From: an uncultured bacterium
GTDB lineage: Bacteria; Hydrogenedentota; Hydrogenedentia; Hydrogenedentales; CAILVY01
Length of the DNA: 64,000 nucleotides
NCBI GenBank assembly: GCA_937951485.1
Contig: CALEDJ010000020.1
Span: 52,010-116,009, forward strand
Direction of reading: 5' to 3'
Positions 59,049 through 64,000 of the stretch are shown here, in pieces. Both the position numbers and the translations under genes were made by a program. Numbering within the stretch: the stretch's first letter is position 1; every line of letters starts with the position of its first letter. The notes beneath the pieces are model-generated. The model did no database searches. It was not told the DNA's origin and saw only the letters and a program-made list of their open reading frames with translations.

Positions 59049-59675
59049 CATTGAAAAGGGCCGAGATTGGCGGGTGCTCGCTCTGGGCAAAGCAATGAGT
59101 CACTTCGCAAATTGGGGGTGCGAAAATACAGACGTTGCCCTCAACTCAATTATTCGTCTTCCAAACGCCTCGGGCGCAGGACTTCAATACCGGCGGCTCC
59201 GCACTTTGGAAATGGTCTTGGGGATGTCTGATCGCTTGACGCCGTCTTGGCGCGCCTGGTGTCGAAAAACCCGCATGATAATGCTTCAGCCATGCAGACA
59301 GAATGTAATCGGGTTGCTCCAAACGAAAGCACATGAAGTAGTTTAATATATCGCCCTTTGTAGATTCGATCCAGGTCTCGACGCCGACCAAGGCACCCAA
59401 GCGGAGAAGTTCGGATTTCTCTTGCGGAGTTGCTGCAATACGGCTGACGTCAATCCGGGGGCGCAGTATCCGGCCGTCCAATTGGAAAATTGCTGAGTGG
59501 TTGTCGTTGCACTAATATTTGCTATCAAAGGATTTGCGGAAATCCCCCTATTTCTCACATAACCCAAAGGTCGCTGGTTCGAATCCAGTCCCCGCTACTA
59601 TACTACATAAAATCAACGCGTCAGGGGGACGAAGTAGAACAGATATGACTATTTGTCTACCATTAACTTAAATAA
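59049..59675. other. 627-base region between tRNA genes, no supported gene
   Basis: It contains the truncated tRNA copy at 59558-59598. A minus-strand frame at 59146-59481 gives a 111-residue predicted peptide that begins plausibly (MDGRILRPRIDVSRIAATP), but has no recognised family and no good ribosome-binding site. It may be the remnant of an integrated element. Confidence 0.5.
59558..59598 (+). pseudogene. 3' half of an initiator-tRNA gene (truncated copy)
   Basis: Forty-one bases match tRNA-fMet positions from the anticodon to the acceptor (58965-59005) with five differences, all in the T stem. The 5' half (CGCGGGGTGGAGCAG) is absent upstream, so it is not functional. Two of the changes are compensated by matching partners (C-G and T-A replace G-C and C-G), so the source was a different functional tRNA. 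Confidence 0.85.
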
Positions 59676-59753
<78 letters not shown>

Positions 59754-60201
59754 ACCGAATGGTAGCAATGATTTATCGCCGTGCTATTAAAGACAAATAC
59801 CTCAACGACTATAAGGTGACGATAAAAATTCAGTTACGCACAACCGTCTTCGGCTGAAAAAATGGCATCACAGTCGTTTTTTTCACTCAAGCAAAATAGC
59901 ATAAAGAGCAGCGCGAATGCAAGGGAAACGACGATTTTGATTGTCCGTATGTGTGTATCGGGCGAGGCCGCTTTGTGATTTCGGCTGAGCGGGGCTGGAT
60001 CTTTCGGGTCGGCCCCCCTTCAACTGCCTGCGGGCGTAAGTTTGAACCCAGCCCCCCCATCATATGCACCCGCGCAAGATTCGGTGCAAGGCGCAGGGGA
60101 ATGATTTCGTAAATCCGCCGCCTTCTGCATGGCAGCGGTGCAGTTGGTTTTGCTGCAGAACACGATTATGATTTGTCCTCAACTGCTGGAAGGAAACGGC
60201 C
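59754..60201. other. 448-base intergenic region
   Basis: It separates the divergent tRNA-Pro and DUF5107-TPR genes. Apart from the predicted promoter at 60144-60172 I find nothing. A minus-strand frame at 59887-60069 is not supported. Confidence 0.6.
60144..60172 (+). promoter_or_regulatory. Predicted sigma70-type promoter of DUF5107-TPR gene
   Basis: TTGGTT at 60144-60149 and TATGAT at 60167-60172 are 17 bases apart, with the start codon at 60202. Confidence 0.5.
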
Positions 60202-63200
60202 ATGTCTGCAACGTTCACATCCATTGCGTCGCTGATACTCCCTTCGGTTCTACTCGCATGTGCGGGCGCGAATGCGGACGCGCCGCCGGAGAAATCGCGT
60301 GCATGGGAAGGCTTTCTCGATTTGCCGACCTATCCGTGGTATGACGATGAGCACCCGGTCTTTGCAACCTATGAAGGCGCAATCTATTACCCTTATACCC
60401 GGCAGGACCACATCGGCAAGGATGCTGTGCCGCGGCGCTACAAGGCGCTTTTCCTGGAAAACGAATACCTCCGCGTGACCTGTCTGCCGGAACTGGGCGG
60501 GCGCGTGCATTCCGTCTTCGACAAGGTCGCCGGTGTCGAGATGTTCCACACCAATAATGAAATAAAGCCCGCGCTCATTGCGATGCGGGGCGCATGGATA
60601 GGCGGGGGGATCGAATGGAATCCCGGCCCGCAGGGCCACACGGTCACCATTCTCTCGCCGGTGGATTGCATGGTTCGCGAGAACAACGACGGATCGGCCA
60701 CGCTTTTTGTGAGCAACACGGAGAAGATGTTCCGGACGCGGTGGTCGGTGCGCCTCACGCTGCATCCGGGCAAGGCCTATTTGGACGAGGAAATCCGCAT
60801 TTTCAATCCCGCCGACGGCGTGCATCCCTATTATTTCTGGAACTGCACCGCATTCCCGAACCGACCCGGCACGCGGTTCATCTACCCCATGACACTTGGC
60901 ACGGACCACGCCGGGACTTCGTTTTTTCGCTGGCCCATCCACGAGGGCCGCGACCTGTCCTGGCTCAAGAACTATGACACCATGACTTCGATCTTCGCTT
61001 ATGAGTGCGTTTTCGATTTCTTCGGCGCTTACGACGTGGACGCGGACCGCGGCATTGTGTCCCATGCGAACCACCACATCCTCAAAGGCAAGAAAGCCTG
61101 GACGTGGGGCCAGGACGATTTCGGCATCGTCAGCCAGATGGCGCTTTCCGACGCCGGCCCGGAGGGCGCGCCCTATATCGAGGTGCAGAGCGGACCCTTG
61201 CTCACCCAGGCCGACTACGGCATGTTGCGGCCACGCCAGGAAATAGCATGGCGGGAGTACTGGTACCCCGTGCGCGGCCTCGGCGACGGCTTTGAGTATG
61301 CTACACGCGATGCCGCGGCGCAAGTCCATCGGCGCGACGGCGCGCTGGAACTGCGACTCGTTGTCACAGGCGCGTTTCCCGGCGCGACATGCCGTCTCGT
61401 ACAGCAGGGCCGGGAACTCCTGCACGAAAAGCGCGACCTGACGCCGGAAAAGACGGAAACCATCGTCCTGCCACACCCGCCGGAAGGCCCCGTCCATATC
61501 GAACTGCTGGCGTGCGACGGGACCGCGCTGCTCGCCTACCAAAGCCCGATCGCGATTCCGCATGTGGACCCGCCGGACCTGAATCGTCCACCGGCCCGCC
61601 AGGACGGCCAGCCCACCGCGGAGGAAAAATACCTGGAGGCGTACCTGCTCGATAGCCAGAGCAACCCCGCTGCCGCGCGCGCGGCGTATGAAATGGCGCT
61701 GGCGATTGACCCGCAGCATGTCCGCACACGCATCGCGCTGGCGGCACTCGATATCGAAGACGGCAACTGGGCGGCGGCCGCCGAACATGCGGCCATCGCC
61801 GCCCGGCGTGACCCCGGCTGGGGCGAAGCGTGGTATTGGCTGGGCGTGGCGCGATTGCAGCAAGGCGATTTGGACGATGCCGTGCGCTGCGGCTACAAGG
61901 CCGTGACCGCGCTGGACGCGAAGGCGATCGGACTGAACCTCGTGGGCCGCGCACTCATGCGCAAGGGCGATTACGCGGGGGCGACAGAGGCGTTTGCGGA
62001 AGCCGCCGCGCATGCGCCGCGCGATGGTCGCAACCTCGTGCACTGGCTCCTGGCGCGGCGCGCCGCAGGTGATGCGGAAGGGGCCGCACAAGATGCGGCC
62101 GCGCTCGTGGAAGAGGATCCGATCGATTTTGCCGCACGCACCGTGCTTGCGCTGCAAAGCGACCGCGCCCTGCCTGAGTTTCTCGCGCATTTGGACACGT
62201 TTTCCGGAGAAAAGGAATTCACCCTGCTGGAGTGTGCGGCAATACTGGCGGATTTGGGATTGGAAAAGGATGCCGCACGATTGCTGGGGGCCGCCTGCAT
62301 GGCGCCGGATGCGCCGTTCCCTTGCAGCCTGCCGGCCTGCTATCAACTCGCCCATTACGCAGCGCGCAGCGGGGACGCCGCGTTAGCGCAGGCCGCGCTC
62401 GACCGCGCAGCGGCGCTGCCCGATACACCGGTATTTCCGGCGCGCGCAGAGGAGACCGCGGCGCTGGAATACGCTGTGCAGACGCGGCCCAACGATGCGC
62501 GCGCGCATCTGTTGCTGGGTCATGCCCATGCGGGTCGGGGACGTCTGCAAGAGGCGCTCCGGCATTGGCGCGCCGCCGTGGAACATGATGCCACGCTGGG
62601 CGTGGCGTGGCGGCTGATTGGTCTGCATGCCTGGAAAAAGGATGAGCACCTGGAGGAGGCCCTTGGGGCTTATCGTCGGGCGACAACGCTCCGCCCCACC
62701 GACCAGATTGCCCACCGGGAAATGGCGGAAATCCTCACTGCGCTCGGCCGGCGCCCCGAAGCAATCGCCCTCATGGAGCAGATGCCGAAGGAGCCTTCGC
62801 CCCGCTACGACACGGTCCTGTGGCTGGCTGAAGCCTATCTGGCCGAACAACGCTATGACGACTGCATCAACCTGCTCAGCGTCGCCCGATTCTCCAACTG
62901 GGAAGGCGTAACAAAGCCGCACGACATCTTCGTCGCGGCGCTCTTGGCGCGGGGGCGCGGTCATTTCCATGCGGGCCGCCTGGATGCCGCGCTTGCCGAT
63001 TTCCAGCGCGCGCTCACCTATCCCGAAAATCTGGAAGTCGGCGCGCAGTACCGGCTTACCGATGCCGAAGTCCGCTATTGGCTCGGCAAAACCCTGCATG
63101 CGCTCGGCCGCTTGGAAGAAGCCCGCGCCGCGTGGCGAAAAGGCGCTGCGCAAATCACCTCGGCGCATCCGCCGCTGCCGTTCATCACCGTCACCCCGGC

Positions 63201-63249
63201 GCAGGACGAACATGTCCGCAAATGTGCGGAAGCATTGGAAAATTTCTGA
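60202..63249 (+). CDS. DUF5107 domain plus TPR-repeat exported protein
   Basis: A 1015-residue protein from the ATG at 60202, with AAGGA upstream. It has a hydrophobic signal with the run SVLLACAGANADA, where the Cys might be a lipobox, but the n-region lacks positive charge so lipidation is uncertain. Residues about 50-360 match DUF5107: YKALFLENEYLRVTCLPELGG, GRVHSVFDKVAGVEMFH, and SHANHHILKGKKAWTWG. This all-beta domain is related to carbohydrate mutarotase-like/chondroitin lyase-like folds. From about 460 onward the rest is TPR (RTRIALAALDIEDGNWAAAA, and GWGEAWYWLGVARLQQGDLD). DUF5107-TPR proteins are common in glycan-degrading bacteria. The substrate is unknown. Confidence 0.87.
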   Translation: MSATFTSIASLILPSVLLACAGANADAPPEKSRAWEGFLDLPTYPWYDDEHPVFATYEGAIYYPYTRQDHIGKDAVPRRYKALFLENEYLRVTCLPELGGRVHSVFDKVAGVEMFHTNNEIKPALIAMRGAWIGGGIEWNPGPQGHTVTILSPVDCMVRENNDGSATLFVSNTEKMFRTRWSVRLTLHPGKAYLDEEIRIFNPADGVHPYYFWNCTAFPNRPGTRFIYPMTLGTDHAGTSFFRWPIHEGRDLSWLKNYDTMTSIFAYECVFDFFGAYDVDADRGIVSHANHHILKGKKAWTWGQDDFGIVSQMALSDAGPEGAPYIEVQSGPLLTQADYGMLRPRQEIAWREYWYPVRGLGDGFEYATRDAAAQVHRRDGALELRLVVTGAFPGATCRLVQQGRELLHEKRDLTPEKTETIVLPHPPEGPVHIELLACDGTALLAYQSPIAIPHVDPPDLNRPPARQDGQPTAEEKYLEAYLLDSQSNPAAARAAYEMALAIDPQHVRTRIALAALDIEDGNWAAAAEHAAIAARRDPGWGEAWYWLGVARLQQGDLDDAVRCGYKAVTALDAKAIGLNLVGRALMRKGDYAGATEAFAEAAAHAPRDGRNLVHWLLARRAAGDAEGAAQDAAALVEEDPIDFAARTVLALQSDRALPEFLAHLDTFSGEKEFTLLECAAILADLGLEKDAARLLGAACMAPDAPFPCSLPACYQLAHYAARSGDAALAQAALDRAAALPDTPVFPARAEETAALEYAVQTRPNDARAHLLLGHAHAGRGRLQEALRHWRAAVEHDATLGVAWRLIGLHAWKKDEHLEEALGAYRRATTLRPTDQIAHREMAEILTALGRRPEAIALMEQMPKEPSPRYDTVLWLAEAYLAEQRYDDCINLLSVARFSNWEGVTKPHDIFVAALLARGRGHFHAGRLDAALADFQRALTYPENLEVGAQYRLTDAEVRYWLGKTLHALGRLEEARAAWRKGAAQITSAHPPLPFITVTPAQDEHVRKCAEALENF

Positions 63250-63254
63250 CTTCT

Positions 63255-63357
63255 CGTCATTGCGAGCGGTGCGGCGCGCAGCGCTGCTGAGCGAAGCAAT
63301 CCGAAATAATGGTGGCCTCAGGCTGTTCGCGATTGCTTCGCTACGCTCGCAATGACG
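63255..63357. repeat. CGTCATTGCGAGCG inverted repeat element
   Basis: It starts CGTCATTGCGAGCG and ends CGCTCGCAATGACG (14-bp perfect inverted ends). Internally it has CGGCGCGCAGCGCTG and GAAGCAATC/GATTGCTTC. It is the same family as 20679-20785. Confidence 0.88.
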
Positions 63358-63400
63358 CGGATTCAGGGTTGGCTGGTAAATTCAGATTGTTGCATTATGG

Positions 63401-63423
63401 CCGACATTTCCGACACGTCCGAC
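63401..63423. repeat. 9-bp-period CCGACANNN array (short)
   Basis: CCGACATTT, CCGACACGT, CCGAC give 2.5 units with the same GTCCGAC core and 9-base spacing as the arrays around the helicase gene. Confidence 0.6.
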
Positions 63424-63636
63424 AAACACCATTGGCGGGGTGCGCGTCGCTCTCCACCCGGCCGGGATTCCAGCAGCGATTCCGCCATTGCATTCCCAAG
63501 GGGCGCATAAGGGGTGGATTCCTGCTCAGTGATCCCCAGTTTTCAGATGAAAGGATACACAAAAGGCGCGCATGGTCTTTTTTGCCTTCAAATGGTCTCA
63601 CGTTGAGGAATCGAGTTCCATTTGGAGGGAAAAACC

Positions 63637-64000
63637 ATGTACGCCTCGAGCAAGATGCTGACACGGATAGTGGCCGATGTACAAGACATGCGCTTGTCGC
63701 GGGCCAGGACACTTGCGCCCATCGTAAGCGCCGCGCCGTTGATGAAGGGGGGCGGGGTATTGGCGTCAGGACGGGCCATGTCGTGGGAAGCAGCGGCAAA
63801 ACACTGCATAAAACGCATCTGGCGTTATTGCGGAGCGCGGCTGCGGGCATCCGCGCCGACTGCGGGAAATTCAAAAGAGGGGATGGCGCTTTGTGCAGCG
63901 CCTGTCCCATATTCATCAGGTCAGCGTGGAGCGGCACATGGGCACGCTCGAGAAACTGGGGATAGGCCGTGGCGACATTCGATATCGCACAAAAACTCAA
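63637..64000 (+). CDS. IS4-like transposase N-terminal part (3' cut by window; possibly decayed)
   Basis: The ATG at 63637 follows GGAGGG by 7 bases and its frame is open to the window end (121 codons). The first 65 residues, IVADVQDMRLSRARTLAPIV and MSWEAAAKHCIKRIWRYC, resemble the N terminus of IS4-type transposases (pattern LSRxRTLA...KHxIKRxWRF). After about residue 66 the sequence loses this resemblance, and another forward frame near the end (RLSHIHQVSVERHMGTLEKL) reads more naturally. So a frameshift is likely. Whether it is an intact element cannot be decided without sequence beyond the window. Confidence 0.4.
   Translation, partial: MYASSKMLTRIVADVQDMRLSRARTLAPIVSAAPLMKGGGVLASGRAMSWEAAAKHCIKRIWRYCGARLRASAPTAGNSKEGMALCAAPVPYSSGQRGAAHGHARETGDRPWRHSISHKNS

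Larger units (their letters stand above)
63250..63636. other. 387-base intergenic region with repeats
   Basis: It holds a TCATTGCGAG inverted repeat (63255-63357), a short 9-bp-period array (63401-63423) and the leader of the transposase-like gene. No other gene is supported. Confidence 0.6.

Noticed and set aside
59887-60069. A tRNA-like or coding remnant upstream of the DUF5107 gene
   Set aside because: It has no pairing T arm and no ribosome-binding site.

Overview
The window is about 60% G+C. Almost every gene is of a type common in heterotrophic bacteria of the Planctomycetota, Lentisphaerota and Hydrogenedentota grade: a Tat-exported sulfatase, GH29 fucosidase, GHL10- and GH99-like glycoside hydrolases, four Gfo/Idh/MocA oxidoreductases counting only those with clear Rossmann motifs as three certain plus none doubtful (22.1, 31.7 and 34.2 kb), a URO-D-fold protein, very large TPR proteins, an exosortase and GT39-type membrane glycosyltransferases. 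No 16S rRNA or other decisive phylogenetic marker is present. A Hydrogenedentota-like or other PVC-like source is therefore an inference from gene content.

Layout. 0-2.7 kb: an acetyl-xylan-esterase-like hydrolase (5' cut by the window) overlaps a metallophosphoesterase. 2.9-5.5 kb: a Ski2/Hel308-type helicase with a C-terminal OmpR-type winged helix, flanked on both sides by 9-bp-period repeat arrays. 5.7-6.5 kb: a secreted EF-hand protein with a terminator. 6.6-9.8 kb (minus): a tightly coupled PsiE-like membrane protein, 50-residue protein and GHL10 hydrolase. 10-14 kb: a LOV-domain (blue-light) SpoIIE-type phosphatase, an XRE-type regulator and a sulfatase. 14.2-19 kb: an unusual five-gene operon with two tandem-SCP2 proteins bracketing a class III aminotransferase and a split transketolase. 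19-26 kb: an orphan sugar-binding protein, an FG-GAP protein with an oxidoreductase, an NhaC antiporter and phosphofructokinase. 26.7-31.6 kb: an operon of TPR membrane protein, coiled-coil protein (FlgN-like?) and PAS histidine kinase. 31.7-38.4 kb: oxidoreductases, a SurA-like isomerase and an HDOD-GAF-kinase-receiver hybrid. 38.7-44.7 kb: a GT39 protein, and a GT39 membrane domain fused to about 27 TPRs. 44.9-49.7 kb: two divergent radical-SAM enzymes and a third GT39 protein. 49.7-57.3 kb (minus): fucosidase, URO-D protein, GH99-like hydrolase and a reading frame joining an exosortase to an N-acylglucosamine 2-epimerase, ending at a 154-bp miniature transposon. 57.6-64 kb: an Rrf2 regulator, a zinc-ribbon protein, tRNA-fMet, a truncated tRNA copy, tRNA-Pro, a DUF5107-TPR protein, and the start of a transposase-like gene running off the edge.

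Intergenic DNA is rich in dispersed elements. These include 9-bp-period GTCC arrays at six places, GCGGCA-AGA-TGCCGC hairpins, TCATTGCGAG inverted repeats, a CATCCCCC palindromic element and a MITE with an exact 8-bp target duplication.

Best candidates for something new: the SCP2/aminotransferase/transketolase operon, the helicase-winged-helix fusion between repeat arrays, the exosortase-epimerase fusion and the periodic GTCC arrays. Functions of these are inferred from family resemblance and gene order only; no searches were run.
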